This document shows, in pieces, positions 32,517 to 41,354 of a DNA stretch of 64,000 bases. The position numbers and the translations under genes are program-made. The DNA is from Amnibacterium kyonggiense (GTDB lineage: Bacteria > Actinomycetota > Actinomycetes > Actinomycetales > Microbacteriaceae), in assembly GCF_004364555.1 (NCBI RefSeq), contig NZ_SOAM01000004.1:124001-188000 (forward strand), written 5' to 3'. How positions within the stretch are numbered: position 1 is the first letter of the stretch; the number at the start of each line of letters is the position of its first letter. Below the pieces are notes generated by a model. The model ran no database searches and was not told the origin of the DNA. It saw only the letters and a list, made by a program, of their open reading frames with translations.

Positions 32517-33740
32517 GTGAACAGGCGCGCCGTCGGAGCAGTCGCCGCGCAGGGCGTGCAGGCGCTGACGAGCTTCGTGCTCCAGGTCGCCGTCGCCCGC
32601 ACGCTCGGTCTGTCCGGTCTCGGCGCGTTCGCGATCGTCTACGGCGTCGTGGTCCTCGCCTCCGGGGTCGTCACCGGGTTCGTCGGCGACTCGCTGGTCG
32701 TCCTCGACCGGCGGCACCCGCCCGTCCGGGCGGCCCTTCAGCAGTTCGCGCTCGCCCTCGCGATCCTCACGGGCGCCGTCGCCGGAGCGGGAGCAGCTCT
32801 CGCCCGGCTGATCACGCCGCTGGAAGCGGCCCTCGTCCTGCTGGCGACCGCCCTCTTCTGCCTCGAGGAGGTGCTCAGGAGGACGCTCATGGCGCGCCTG
32901 CTGTTCTGGCGGGTCGCGCTCATCGATTCCTGCGGGCTGGTCGTCGTGATGGCGATCGTCGGATCGACCGCCCTCCTGACGGCGCCGACGCTCGCAACCT
33001 TCCTGCTCGCGCTCGCCGGCGGTCAGCTGGTCGCCCTGCTCCTCGGTGTCGTGATGCTCCCCCGGGACGAACGGTTCCTCGCGCCCTTCCGTGCGGCCGA
33101 TCGGCGCACCGTCGCGCGCTACGGGACCTGGCGCTCGCTGCAGCAGTTCCTGCGCCCGGCGCTGCTCACCGCGGTCCGGTCCGTCGTCGGCGTCGTCGTC
33201 GGCCTCGGTGCGACGGGCCTGCTCGAGGCGGCGCGGGTCTACACCGCCCCGGCGCTGCTGCTCGTCAGCGGGCTCTCGTCCTACCTCTTCGCGTCGTACG
33301 CGAAGGAGCGGTCGGGCGCGGGCGGCGTCCGCCGCGCTGATCGGGCGGTCGGGGCGCTCGTCGCGATGACGGCCGCCATGGCGGTGGTCGCCGTCCTGCT
33401 GCTCCCGCTCGTCGGCCCGCTCCTGTTCACGGCCACGCCCGACCTCATCGCGGTGGTCGGGTGGCTGCTGTACACCGTCTCCGTCGCCGCCGTCACGCCC
33501 TACGGTGCGCTCGCCGCGGTGGCCGGCAGGCAGGCGGTGGTCTTCGCCGTCCGCGCCGGTGACACGGTGATCTCCCTCGCGGTCGTCGTGCTGGCACTGC
33601 TGCTCGGCGCCGATCCGGCTTGGGCTCCCGCCCTGCTGGTCGTCGGGTCGCTCATCGGCGGCCTGGTCCTCCGCCGGGTCGCCGTCCGCGCCGGATCGTC
33701 GGCCGCCGCCCCGGTGGAGCTGAGCACGACGACGGTCTGA
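32517..33740 (+). CDS. Wzx-like polysaccharide flippase A
   Basis: The 407-residue polytopic protein has about 12 hydrophobic segments in the pattern of MATE/MVF-type lipid-linked oligosaccharide exporters. It opens with 'VAAQGVQALTSFVLQVAVARTLGLSGLGAFAIVYGV', with conserved Q and R at TM1-TM2. It should move undecaprenyl-linked repeat units across the membrane. GTG 32517 follows a -10-like TAGCCT by nine bases, suggesting a leaderless message. It is followed by the Wzz-type and Wzy-type genes, forming an export-polymerisation set. Confidence 0.78.
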   Translation: MNRRAVGAVAAQGVQALTSFVLQVAVARTLGLSGLGAFAIVYGVVVLASGVVTGFVGDSLVVLDRRHPPVRAALQQFALALAILTGAVAGAGAALARLITPLEAALVLLATALFCLEEVLRRTLMARLLFWRVALIDSCGLVVVMAIVGSTALLTAPTLATFLLALAGGQLVALLLGVVMLPRDERFLAPFRAADRRTVARYGTWRSLQQFLRPALLTAVRSVVGVVVGLGATGLLEAARVYTAPALLLVSGLSSYLFASYAKERSGAGGVRRADRAVGALVAMTAAMAVVAVLLLPLVGPLLFTATPDLIAVVGWLLYTVSVAAVTPYGALAAVAGRQAVVFAVRAGDTVISLAVVVLALLLGADPAWAPALLVVGSLIGGLVLRRVAVRAGSSAAAPVELSTTTV

Positions 33741-33757
33741 CCCCACGACGAGGGGGT

Positions 33758-33822
33758 GGTGGGCGGGTTCCCCGCGATCCAGACTGGTCCGACTCGCTCG
33801 CGCTCGGAACCCACCGCCCACC
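33758..33822 (+). other. Long interrupted hairpin between flippase A and the Wzz-type gene
   Basis: GGTGGGCGGGTTCC (33758-33771) can pair with GGAACCCACCGCCCACC (33806-33822) with a 3-nt bulge. The 34-nt loop could fold back. It may act as a terminator or an mRNA-stability element separating two differently expressed genes. Confidence 0.4.
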
Positions 33823-33858
33823 CAGACGGACCGCGCGCGCGGAACGGAACTCACCCGA

Positions 33859-35277
33859 ATGGATTCCAGCGGACTGCTGCGCTCACTGCGCCGCCACGCT
33901 CGGCTCGTGGTCGTCGTCACCATCGCGAGCGTGCTGCTCGCGGTCCTCGTGTCCGCCCTCATCCCGCGGACGTACACGGCGAAGGCGACGCTGTTCCTGC
34001 GCGTCCAGGCGGCGAGCGCCACCCTGACGCAGCGGTCGCAGTTCGCGCTCGAGCGGATCCAGTCGTTCCCGCAGCTGCTCGAGTCCCCGCAGCTACTCCG
34101 GGGCGTCATCGCGAAGCTCGATCTGACCATCACGCCGCAGCAGCTCGCCGAGCACCTCTCGGCGGTGGTCCCGACGAACACCGTCCTGCTCGAGGTCTCC
34201 GCCGAGGCCGGTGACCCGCGTCAGGCCGCGACGCTCGCGAACGCTGCGGCCACGGCCCTCGCCACCGACGTCAACACGCTCGAGAACAGCGAGACCAACT
34301 CGCGGAACGCCGTCATGCTCGTGCCGAGGGTCGTCGCGCAGGCGCCGTCCGGGCCGAGCACGCCGAACGTGCCGGCGATCCTCGGCCTCGGACTGCTCGC
34401 CGGACTCGTCGCCGGTCTGCTCGCAGCGCTCGGCCTCGAGCGCTGGCGGCCCCGGCTCCTCGACGCGGAGGACGTGCGCCGGGTCACCGGTCTCCCGCTG
34501 GTCGCGCAGCTCGGCCCCGCACGCAGGGACGGGCCCGTGGTCGGCGGCCAGACCGCCGCGTCGAGCCTGCGCGCACTCGGGCGCGGATCCATCGCCGAGT
34601 CGATCGTGCTCGCACCAGCCGGGCCACCGGTCGCCGACCACGCCGTGCTGCACGAGCTGGCCCGTGGCATCGCCGACACCGGGCGGCGGGTCGCGGTCGT
34701 CGGCACGACGTCCGACGGCGACGACGCTGCCGACGGACCCGGTCTCGCGGAGCTCCTCGCCGGGACCGTCTCAGCGGATGACGTCATCGCCGCTCGCACC
34801 GGCGAGGTGGACGTGATCGTCGCCGGCGACCCCGACGTCCTCCCATCCGGACTCGCGATCGAGCGCTCGTTCGCGAGCGCCGTCCGCCCGGTCGTCGACG
34901 CCCACGACGTGACGCTGCTGCAGTCGGCGATGGACGACGGCCCGGTCGACCTGACCATCACGGCGCGCGGCGCCCGCTGGGTGATCATCGTCGCCTCCCG
35001 CCGGACGACGACGGAGCAGGAGGTCCGCCGCGTGCAGGCGGCCCTCCGGTCAACCGAGGTCCGACCGATCGGCGTCGTGCTCACCGATGGGCGGCCGATC
35101 GCGACCATCGACCTCGCGACGTCTTGGCTCGAGGACGACTTCGTCACCGCGGAGCCGGCAGCGCAGCCGGAAAGCGAGCCCAGCGACGTGGTCCGCGCGC
35201 TCCGACGTCCCCGACGGATCGATGCGGCGCCGCTCATCCGTGACGAGGCTCCGGAGTCCGTGCGCGGCGAGCGATGA
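33859..35277 (+). CDS. Wzz-type chain-length regulator fused to a kinase-dead BY-kinase-like domain
   Basis: The 472-residue protein has TM1 at about 17-36, an extracytoplasmic Wzz domain containing 'PRTYTAKATLFLRV', and a second TM at about 173-196 preceded by 'VAQAPSGPSTPN', the usual proline-rich motif. A cytoplasmic part (about 210-425) looks like CpsD/CapB BY-kinases, with 'VAVVGTTSDGDD' in place of the P-loop and a final 'WVIIVASRRTTTEQEVRRVQAAL...PIGVVLTD'. The Walker A Gly-Lys-Ser/Thr and the Tyr-rich tail are absent, so kinase activity is unlikely. The role is control of polymer length, probably with the overlapping ligase/polymerase gene (ATGA at 35274-35277). Confidence 0.82.
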   Translation: MDSSGLLRSLRRHARLVVVVTIASVLLAVLVSALIPRTYTAKATLFLRVQAASATLTQRSQFALERIQSFPQLLESPQLLRGVIAKLDLTITPQQLAEHLSAVVPTNTVLLEVSAEAGDPRQAATLANAAATALATDVNTLENSETNSRNAVMLVPRVVAQAPSGPSTPNVPAILGLGLLAGLVAGLLAALGLERWRPRLLDAEDVRRVTGLPLVAQLGPARRDGPVVGGQTAASSLRALGRGSIAESIVLAPAGPPVADHAVLHELARGIADTGRRVAVVGTTSDGDDAADGPGLAELLAGTVSADDVIAARTGEVDVIVAGDPDVLPSGLAIERSFASAVRPVVDAHDVTLLQSAMDDGPVDLTITARGARWVIIVASRRTTTEQEVRRVQAALRSTEVRPIGVVLTDGRPIATIDLATSWLEDDFVTAEPAAQPESEPSDVVRALRRPRRIDAAPLIRDEAPESVRGER

Positions 35278-36512
35278 GCACGTCCCGACGTCGACTCGCG
35301 GCGACGGGCGGCGTGTGGCTGCTCGTCCTCGCGAGCGTCGTGTCGTGGCGGAAGGGCGTCCTCTACACGGGCGGCGTGGATCCGGTCGTCGTCGCCAAGG
35401 CGGTGCTGGCGGTCGCCGCGCTCGGCGCAGCGGTCCTGCTCCGTCGCACGTCGCCCTCGATCCGTCCGGTCGCGATGTGGCCGGCGCTGCTCGTCAGCGG
35501 CGTGGTCGGGCTGTCGCTCGTCGGCGCGCTCGCCGAGGGCGGCTTCGTCGCCGACGCGGTGCTCGCCGTCCGGATCGCGCTGCTGGCGGCGACGATCCTG
35601 CTGCTCGTGTCGGTGACCGCCGCGTCGGAGCTGCTCGCGACCCTCCTCTCGGCCATGGCGCTCGCCGGCCTCGTCGCAGCCGTCACGGGGATCCCGACGC
35701 TGCTGACGTCCCGAGGACGTCTGGGCGGCGGCGTCCCGCCGCTCGAGCCGAACGAGGTCGCGACGCTGCTGCTGCCGCCGGCGATCGGGCTGCTGTTCGT
35801 CGTGGTCCGGGTCGGCCTCCGCCCCCTCCCCGCCATCGGTCTCGTCGTGCTGAGCGGGACCGTCGTCGCCACCGGCTCCCGCACGGCTCTGCTCATGCTG
35901 CCCGTCGCGCTCCTCGTCGTGCTCCTCGTCGAGCGGAGGCTGTCCGCGGGCACGAGCGCCGTGCTGCTCCTCGGCGCGCTGGCCGCGTACGTCGTGCTCG
36001 CGTTCAGCTCGATCCTGTCCTCCGTCGCCCTCCGCGGCGAGGGCGTGGGCAAGCTCCTGACCCTCAACTCGCGGACGATCTCCTGGAACGTCGTGCTGAG
36101 CACACCGACCGACTCGTGGGCCTACTGGGTCGGCCGCGGCCTGACCGTGAAGTCGGTGCCGGTCGTCGGGCAGTACTGGGACACGCAGGTCTTCGACAGC
36201 AGCTGGATCTCCTCCCTCGCCCAGGACGGCGTCGTCGGCACGCTCCTGCTCGCCGCCTACGCCCTCGGCACGCTGCTCGCCACGCGCCGGCTCGGGGCCG
36301 TCCGAGCCCTCGGGGCCGCCTTGGCCACCACGATCCTCATCCGGAGCTTCGTGGAGAACGGCCTGCTCGAGTCGAGCACCACCTTCCTCGTGTTCTTCAC
36401 GCTGGCGGCGCTTGCGTGGCCCGGCACCGCGACGCTCCTGCCGCGGGTGAAGCGGGAGCCCGCGCTTCCGCATGCGCTGGCGGACGCGGACCTCGTCACC
36501 GCGGCTCACTAG
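35274..36512 (+). CDS. O-antigen ligase/polymerase-like membrane protein A
   Basis: This 412-residue polytopic protein has about 10-12 TM segments and a large extracytoplasmic loop near 270-330 ('NSRTISWNVVL', then 'VGRGL' and 'DSSWISSLAQDGVVG'). This layout is that of Wzy polymerases and WaaL ligases (Wzy_C). 'VATGSRTALLMLPVALLVVL' is the conserved segment before the loop. Its start overlaps the Wzz-type stop. The TAG stop forms part of TAGGGTCATC, which resembles a -10 element but has no gene behind it. Confidence 0.78.
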   Translation: MSTSRRRLAATGGVWLLVLASVVSWRKGVLYTGGVDPVVVAKAVLAVAALGAAVLLRRTSPSIRPVAMWPALLVSGVVGLSLVGALAEGGFVADAVLAVRIALLAATILLLVSVTAASELLATLLSAMALAGLVAAVTGIPTLLTSRGRLGGGVPPLEPNEVATLLLPPAIGLLFVVVRVGLRPLPAIGLVVLSGTVVATGSRTALLMLPVALLVVLLVERRLSAGTSAVLLLGALAAYVVLAFSSILSSVALRGEGVGKLLTLNSRTISWNVVLSTPTDSWAYWVGRGLTVKSVPVVGQYWDTQVFDSSWISSLAQDGVVGTLLLAAYALGTLLATRRLGAVRALGAALATTILIRSFVENGLLESSTTFLVFFTLAALAWPGTATLLPRVKREPALPHALADADLVTAAH

Positions 36513-36824
36513 GGTCATCGGCACCGCACGCCGGGGGGTCTCCGACGGCTCTCCGCACGCCCGTCCACCGCTGAGCGGTCCGTCGGGCGCGCGGTGCGCT
36601 TCCGTGACGGCGTTCCTGAGGCGCGTGCGCCCTCGGTGGTGCGGTGTCGTCGGCGGGTCCGGAGCGCCGCGGCATCAACGCGGTCCACCGAACCGGAGCG
36701 CGATCCGCGCCCGCCCGCGGGACCGGCCCCAGGGCCGGGGCCTTGGATCCGGACCGGGGCGGCGCTCAGGGCGTCCAGCTCGAGCGCGGAGCGCCGCTCG
36801 GCGCTCCAAGCCGACGACCGCGGC
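36513..36824. other. 312-bp stretch between convergent genes
   Basis: I see no gene here. GC-rich inverted repeats are present, including GGCCCC-a-GGGCC near 36730-36745, and there is a terminator hairpin at 36788-36807. Open frames crossing it are arginine-rich shadows. Confidence 0.45.
36788..36807 (-). terminator. Hairpin after the DUF4352-like protein gene
   Basis: GGAGCGCC-gctc-GGCGCTCC is a perfect 8-bp stem 18 bases downstream of the stop on the minus strand. Confidence 0.65.
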
Positions 36825-37505
36825 TCAGCTCGTCGGCGCGGCGCCCTTGAACGCGATCACCGGGTTGCTGACCGAGGTGTCGACCGTCACCTGGACGGCG
36901 CTCCGCGACGCCTTCGGGATGTTGAAGACGAAGACGCCGGTCGCCGTGGCGCCGTTCGCCACGGACGACGGGAACGGCTCGCCTCCCGGGGCGGCGAGCG
37001 CGATCGCCGGCGTCAGGTCAGGGCCGTAGTAGGCGTTGACCACGGTGCTCGACAGCGGGACGGCCTTCCCGGTGGTGTTCACGATGCGGATCGTGAACCG
37101 AACCGCCGGCCCGGCGATCTCGCCGGGTTCGGCCGCGGCGCCGGTCACCGCCTCCATCTTCGTGACGCTGACGCCGAGCTCCTTCTTGATCACGGCGGGC
37201 GTGGACTGCGTGATCGGCGCGGCCTTCGTGGCCTGCGGCGTCGGCGCGGAGCGGACGGTGGGCTCCGCAGTCGCCGAGGGTGTCGAGCTCGCGGAGGGCG
37301 TCGCCGTCGGCACCGGAGTGCTGGTCGGCGTCGGCGCGGCACTCGAGGCGGGCGCCGGCGCCGCGGACGTCGCCGGGGGCGCCGGCGGTACGGCAGCGGC
37401 GGTGATCAGCCCGACGACCGCGACGATCACGACCACGGCGAGGAGGACGCCGACGATGATCACGGTCGTCCGACGGGTCGGCTTGCGGAGGGGCTGGTCG
37501 GACAT
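36825..37505 (-). CDS. Membrane-anchored protein with Ser/Thr/Pro stalk and Ig-like (DUF4352-type) domain
   Basis: The 226-residue protein has a short basic cytoplasmic start ('KPTRRT'), one TM helix (about 14-37), a P/A/S/T-rich stalk (to about 105) and a beta-rich C-terminal domain. 'VRFTIRIVNTTGKAVPLSS...NAYYG', 'FPSSVANGATATGVFVFNIP' and 'AVQVTVD' form the DUF4352/telomeric-repeat-binding-factor-2 type Ig pattern seen in actinobacterial surface proteins. AAGGA lies eight bases before ATG 37505. It is 18 bp downstream of the CDP-alcohol phosphotransferase gene on the same strand, probably in the same operon. Confidence 0.75.
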   Translation of the reverse strand: MSDQPLRKPTRRTTVIIVGVLLAVVVIVAVVGLITAAAVPPAPPATSAAPAPASSAAPTPTSTPVPTATPSASSTPSATAEPTVRSAPTPQATKAAPITQSTPAVIKKELGVSVTKMEAVTGAAAEPGEIAGPAVRFTIRIVNTTGKAVPLSSTVVNAYYGPDLTPAIALAAPGGEPFPSSVANGATATGVFVFNIPKASRSAVQVTVDTSVSNPVIAFKGAAPTS

Positions 37506-37523
37506 GGGCGGGTCCTTCGGGTG

Positions 37524-38309
37524 TCAGGCGGCGGGGTCGAGCGCGCGCATGTCGCGGAACCACTTCGGCAGCGCGAGCAGCAGGTAGCCGAGGTGAGCGG
37601 CGAACAGGAGGGTGTAGACGACGGCGAAAGCAGCGGGCGCGCCGAGCAGGAGGAACACGAACACGAGCACGCCGTAGTCGGTCGGCGCGCCGGCGAGCGA
37701 CCGCAGCGGTGTGCTGCCGGTCCGGATGACGCTCGTGGTGTCCCGGCCGGCGCGCGCCGCCTTGAGGAGGTCGTTCAGGAGGAAGACGGAGAACGAGACC
37801 GCCGCGACCGCCATGAAGCCGAGCGGCACCAGGAGCCACGTACGCTGATCGGTCGGCACGAGGAAGCGGTAGGCGGTGATGAGGACCGCGGCGTGCAGCG
37901 TCGACGACTTGATCGCGTCGACGACGTGGTCGAGCCACTCCCCCGCGGCCGATCCGCCGCCGCGCAGCCGGGCGAGCTGCCCGTCGGCGCTGTCGAAGGC
38001 GTAGCCGGCGGCGAGGAGGACCGTCACGGCGAGCCCGAGCCAGAAGGTGGGCGGCACGAGCGCGAGGAGCAGGACGGCGGCGAACGTCAGCGTCGCACTG
38101 ATCGCCGTCACCTGGTTCGGCGTCAGTCCGGCGCGGTAGGCCGCGGCCGCGATGAATCGGCCGAGCCTGCGGTTGACGTAGACCGAGTACGCGGGCGCAC
38201 CTCGGCCGGCCGGCTTCTGGGCCGCCCGCAGTCGTCGAAGGGTCTCCTGGTACGTCTCGGGGACGGTCGCGGCACGGGGCCGCTCGTCCACCCGGGGTTC
38301 GGTGGGCAT
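37524..38309 (-). CDS. CDP-alcohol phosphotransferase family membrane protein
   Basis: The 261-residue protein has about six TM segments and the full signature D-x2-D-G-x2-A-R-x8-G-x3-D-x3-D at 106-131 ('DSADGQLAR...GEWLDHVVD'). It should transfer a substituted phosphate from a CDP-alcohol to an acceptor alcohol, making a phospholipid or a polyol-phosphate link. The usual actinobacterial products (phosphatidylinositol-phosphate, phosphatidylglycerol-phosphate, archaetidyl-like lipids) cannot be distinguished. Its place in a polysaccharide cluster with a TagD-like gene allows a glycan-linked phosphodiester role. ATG 38309 is chosen over the upstream TTG. Confidence 0.85.
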   Translation of the reverse strand: MPTEPRVDERPRAATVPETYQETLRRLRAAQKPAGRGAPAYSVYVNRRLGRFIAAAAYRAGLTPNQVTAISATLTFAAVLLLALVPPTFWLGLAVTVLLAAGYAFDSADGQLARLRGGGSAAGEWLDHVVDAIKSSTLHAAVLITAYRFLVPTDQRTWLLVPLGFMAVAAVSFSVFLLNDLLKAARAGRDTTSVIRTGSTPLRSLAGAPTDYGVLVFVFLLLGAPAAFAVVYTLLFAAHLGYLLLALPKWFRDMRALDPAA

Positions 38310-38411
38310 GGGGCGATCCAATGGGTCGTTCCGCGCTGGGTGACGCGGAGACCCGATCGTACGTCCGAGCCCGGCTCGAGGTCGCCCCCTCCTTCGAGGG
38401 GCGGATCGGCC

Positions 38412-39740
38412 CTACGGCGTCGTCGTCACGTACGCGATGCCCGAACCGGAGAACGTCAGCACGCCCTCGTCGGGCGTCACGAGCGCGGCGTCGCCGCGCC
38501 CCAACGAGATCGCGTCCTTCGCGCCGGTGATGGACAGCCCGCCGGTCACGACCAGCACCTCAGCGGGGCCGGAGAGCGCGAACGACGTGGACTCGGGGCC
38601 GGCCAGCGTGTACCCGTGGACGGCGGCGGCGTCGCCGAGCGCGACCTGCGCGAGCACGAAGTCGTCCGCCGTCGGCCGCCAGACGGTGATGCCGGGCTCC
38701 GGGCTCGTCGGCTGCACGATCGGCGTCGGCAGCGCCTCGAACACGACGATCTTCAGCAGCTCCTCGACGTCGACGTGCTTCGGCGTGAGGCCACCGCGGA
38801 GGACGTTGTCGCTCGCGGTCATCACCTCCACCCCGAGTCCCGAGAGGTAGGCGTGGAGCGCCCCAGCCGGCAGCGCCAGCGCCTGCCCCTGCTTGAGGGA
38901 GATGCGGTTCAGCAGCAGGCTGATGACGACGCCGGGGTCGCCCGGGTAGGCGTCGGCCAGCTCGCCGACGGTCGCCCACTCGCGCGCGAAGCTGGACTTC
39001 GAGAGTCGCGGCGCGGCCGCGACCACCGCCGCGACGAGGCGCTCGACCTCGTCGCCGCCGCGGAGCAGCCACTCGACAGTCTGCTCGAGCGGGTTGCCCG
39101 CGCCACGGTGTTCCGGGGTCGTGTCGCCCGCCTCCGAGTACCCGTCGCGGATCGTCTCCTGGCTGCTGCCGGTCGACGCAGCCAGGGCCGGGTCGCCCGA
39201 CGCGAGCCGGTCGGCGAACCGGGAGATCGCCGCGCGGTCCTCCCCCGACGACGCGGTGATCAGCTCCGCGAGCAGCATCCGGCTCTCGCTCACGTGCCGG
39301 AACCCGGCGAGCGCCTCGAACGTCGCGGACAGCGCGAGGATCAGCTCGGGCTTCGCGGAGTCGTCCTTGTAGTTGCGCGTGTCCGAGTCCAGCGGGACGC
39401 CGTCGGCGTTCTCCCGCTCGAAGCCCGCCTTCGCCTGCTCCGGGTCCGGGTGCACCTGCAGCGACAGCGGCGCCTCGGCGGCGAGCACCTTCATGAGGAA
39501 CGGGAGGCGCGTGCGGCCCGCGCCGAGGAAGGCCGACGGATCGCGCTCGATGACCTCGTCGAGCCGCTGCCCGGCCAGCGCCGGCGTCGCGGAGGTCACC
39601 GTGCTCGGCCAGCCGGGATGGGCGCCGAGCCAGAGCTCCGCCTCGGGACCGCCGGACGCGGACCGGCCGAGCAGCTCCGCGATGGCGGTGCGCGAGCCCC
39701 AGGCGTAGTCCCGCGGCGTGTTGGTGATCCCGACGAACAT
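38412..39740 (-). CDS. manA: Mannose-6-phosphate isomerase, class I
   Basis: The 442-residue enzyme interconverts fructose-6-phosphate and mannose-6-phosphate, the entry to GDP-mannose and hence to the Gmd-Fcl pathway encoded at 3572-5628. It has the class I cupin features: 'YAWGSRTAIAELLGR' at the N-terminus, 'PLSLQVHPDPEQA' near residues 90-103 with the zinc-binding Gln and His, 'KPELILAL' with the zinc-binding Glu, and 'LPAGALHAYLSGLGVEVMTASDNVLRGGLTPKHVDVEEL', which is almost diagnostic. ATG 39740 has AGGA eight bases upstream. Phosphomannomutase and GDP-mannose pyrophosphorylase genes are not in the window. Confidence 0.96.
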   Translation of the reverse strand: MFVGITNTPRDYAWGSRTAIAELLGRSASGGPEAELWLGAHPGWPSTVTSATPALAGQRLDEVIERDPSAFLGAGRTRLPFLMKVLAAEAPLSLQVHPDPEQAKAGFERENADGVPLDSDTRNYKDDSAKPELILALSATFEALAGFRHVSESRMLLAELITASSGEDRAAISRFADRLASGDPALAASTGSSQETIRDGYSEAGDTTPEHRGAGNPLEQTVEWLLRGGDEVERLVAAVVAAAPRLSKSSFAREWATVGELADAYPGDPGVVISLLLNRISLKQGQALALPAGALHAYLSGLGVEVMTASDNVLRGGLTPKHVDVEELLKIVVFEALPTPIVQPTSPEPGITVWRPTADDFVLAQVALGDAAAVHGYTLAGPESTSFALSGPAEVLVVTGGLSITGAKDAISLGRGDAALVTPDEGVLTFSGSGIAYVTTTP

Positions 39741-39836
39741 GGCTCATTCCTACCGCGGGCGCCCTGCGGAGCGTCCGCGAACGTCACGGCTCGGTCACCG
39801 CTCCGTGCGGCCGGGTCCGCTCATGGCCGCACCTCG

Positions 39837-39842
39837 TAGGGT
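39837..39842 (+). promoter_or_regulatory. -10-like TAGGGT, leaderless start for the ligase-like gene
   Basis: GTAGGGTCGGAC-GTG: six bases separate the hexamer from the GTG start codon, the distance at which transcription would begin on the start codon itself. Confidence 0.45.
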
Positions 39843-39848
39843 CGGACG

Positions 39849-41141
39849 GTGCGGCGATGGGCGAGGGACGGCTACGTGCTGGTCGCCCTGTTCTCGCTCT
39901 GGAACGGCGACGGCATGCGCGACCTCCTGAGCTGGTGGGGGTTCGGCGCGGTGTCGCTCCTGCTCCTGGCTGGCGCGATCGTGCTGATCTCCCGCGATCG
40001 CGCGCGGGCGAAGGCCCTGGTGCTCTCGTGGCACGCGGTGCCGATCCTCGCCTTCATGGCGCTGTGCCTCATGTCGACCGCCTGGTCCGACTACCCGGCG
40101 ATCACCCCGGTCGGGTGCTTCATCCAGCTCGCGACCGCCACCGTCGCGGTCGGCCTGTGCCTCGCCCGGCCGCCCGTGCGACTCGCGGCGCTGTTCGCGA
40201 TCATGCTCCAGGCGACCCTCGTGATCTCGCTCGTGTTCGAGGTCGCCGTCGCCCTCTCGCCGGCCGGGCAGATCCTGCCGCTCTGGACGAACTACAGCGC
40301 CAACGTCCCTGGCGCCTACTACTGGAGCAACGGCCTGATCTTCGAGGGCGGGCGCATCCAGGGCTTCACCGCGAACGCGAACCTGCTCTGCTTCCAGGCG
40401 CTGCTCGCCGCCCTCGTCACGACCACGCTCGCGCAGGCGCACGTGATCACGCGTCGGCTTCTCGTGCCCGCGCTGCTGCTCGACCTGCTCGTGATCGCCC
40501 TGACCCGCTCGGCGACCGTGATCATCGCCGCCGGCGTGGTCGTCGTCGGCGCGCTCGTGATCGGCGGCCTCCGCCGCTTCGGGCGGCGGGGTCGGATCGC
40601 CGTGCTCGGCGGCTCCCTCGGCTTCGTGGCGCTCGTGGCGCTCGGGTCGTCCCGCATCGCGGAGCCGTTCCTGCGCCTGCTCGGGAAGGGCGACGACTTC
40701 ACCGGCCGCCTCGAGATCTGGCGGCTCGTCGGCGTGCTCGTGAAGGACCGGCCAATCCTCGGCTACGGCTGGATCAGCTACTGGGCGCCCTGGGTGGACC
40801 CGTTCCGCGGCCTCGTCATCCGCGACGGCGTGCAGTACCTGCAGGCGCACAACGCCTACCTCGACATCCAGATGCAGCTCGGGATCCCCGGGCTGCTCGC
40901 CCTCGTCGCCGTCGTCGGCTCCGTGGTCTACCGGGCGCTCCGGGTCGCGCTCACCGACCGGCCGCTGGCCGTCCTCCCCCTCCTGCTGCTCGCCGCGCTG
41001 CTCACGCAGGCGATGGCCGAGAGCCGCCTGCTGATCGAGGGGAACTGGGCGCTGCTCGTCGCGCTGTCCGTGGCGCTGCCGCTGCCCCAAGCGGTCGCGG
41101 CGCGCCCTCACGATCAGCAGATCCTCAGCTCAGCGCGCTGA
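39849..41141 (+). CDS. O-antigen ligase/polymerase-like membrane protein B
   Basis: This 430-residue polytopic protein has a well-formed Wzy_C/WaaL region. 'GDDFTGRLEIWRLVGVLVKDRPILGYGWISYW' is followed by 'HNAYLDIQMQLGIPGLL', carrying the Arg and His positions conserved in O-antigen ligases and polymerases. 'ALTRSATVIIAAGVVVVGALVI' is the TM pair before the loop. It would join or polymerise undecaprenyl-linked glycans outside the membrane. It is transcribed divergently from manA and appears to be a single-gene unit, since a new promoter-like element follows at 41184. Confidence 0.88.
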   Translation: MRRWARDGYVLVALFSLWNGDGMRDLLSWWGFGAVSLLLLAGAIVLISRDRARAKALVLSWHAVPILAFMALCLMSTAWSDYPAITPVGCFIQLATATVAVGLCLARPPVRLAALFAIMLQATLVISLVFEVAVALSPAGQILPLWTNYSANVPGAYYWSNGLIFEGGRIQGFTANANLLCFQALLAALVTTTLAQAHVITRRLLVPALLLDLLVIALTRSATVIIAAGVVVVGALVIGGLRRFGRRGRIAVLGGSLGFVALVALGSSRIAEPFLRLLGKGDDFTGRLEIWRLVGVLVKDRPILGYGWISYWAPWVDPFRGLVIRDGVQYLQAHNAYLDIQMQLGIPGLLALVAVVGSVVYRALRVALTDRPLAVLPLLLLAALLTQAMAESRLLIEGNWALLVALSVALPLPQAVAARPHDQQILSSAR

Positions 41142-41144
41142 TTT

Positions 41145-41189
41145 TCCCCCAAATGGGGGGCGGCATGCCGAGCAGGTGACCAATAGGGT
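41145..41189 (+). promoter_or_regulatory. Predicted control region: CCCCCA-AA-TGGGGG palindrome and TAGGGT
   Basis: TTTTCCCCCAAATGGGGGG (palindromic core 41146-41159) lies just upstream of where a -35 would sit relative to AATAGGGTCGACC (TAGGGT at 41184-41189). This is the layout expected for an activator-dependent promoter serving the glycosyltransferase operon that starts at 41355. Confidence 0.45.
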
Positions 41190-41354
41190 CGACCTCACTA
41201 CGTGTTCCGGCACCCACCGGACTCCGCGTAGCTACCCCTCTCGCCCCCGATCTACCCGTCGGTGCGGCGATGCACGACCCGTCACCCAACGATCACCACG
41301 CCGAGCCCACGGCGGCCGGCGCGGTTCTCGCACCCGAATCCGAGGACCCTCCAC

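Noticed and set aside
36510-36515. TAGGGTCATC after the ligase-like gene as a promoter
   Set aside because: The TAG is the stop codon of that gene and no gene lies downstream on the plus strand before a convergent gene. Chance is more likely, although an antisense RNA cannot be excluded.
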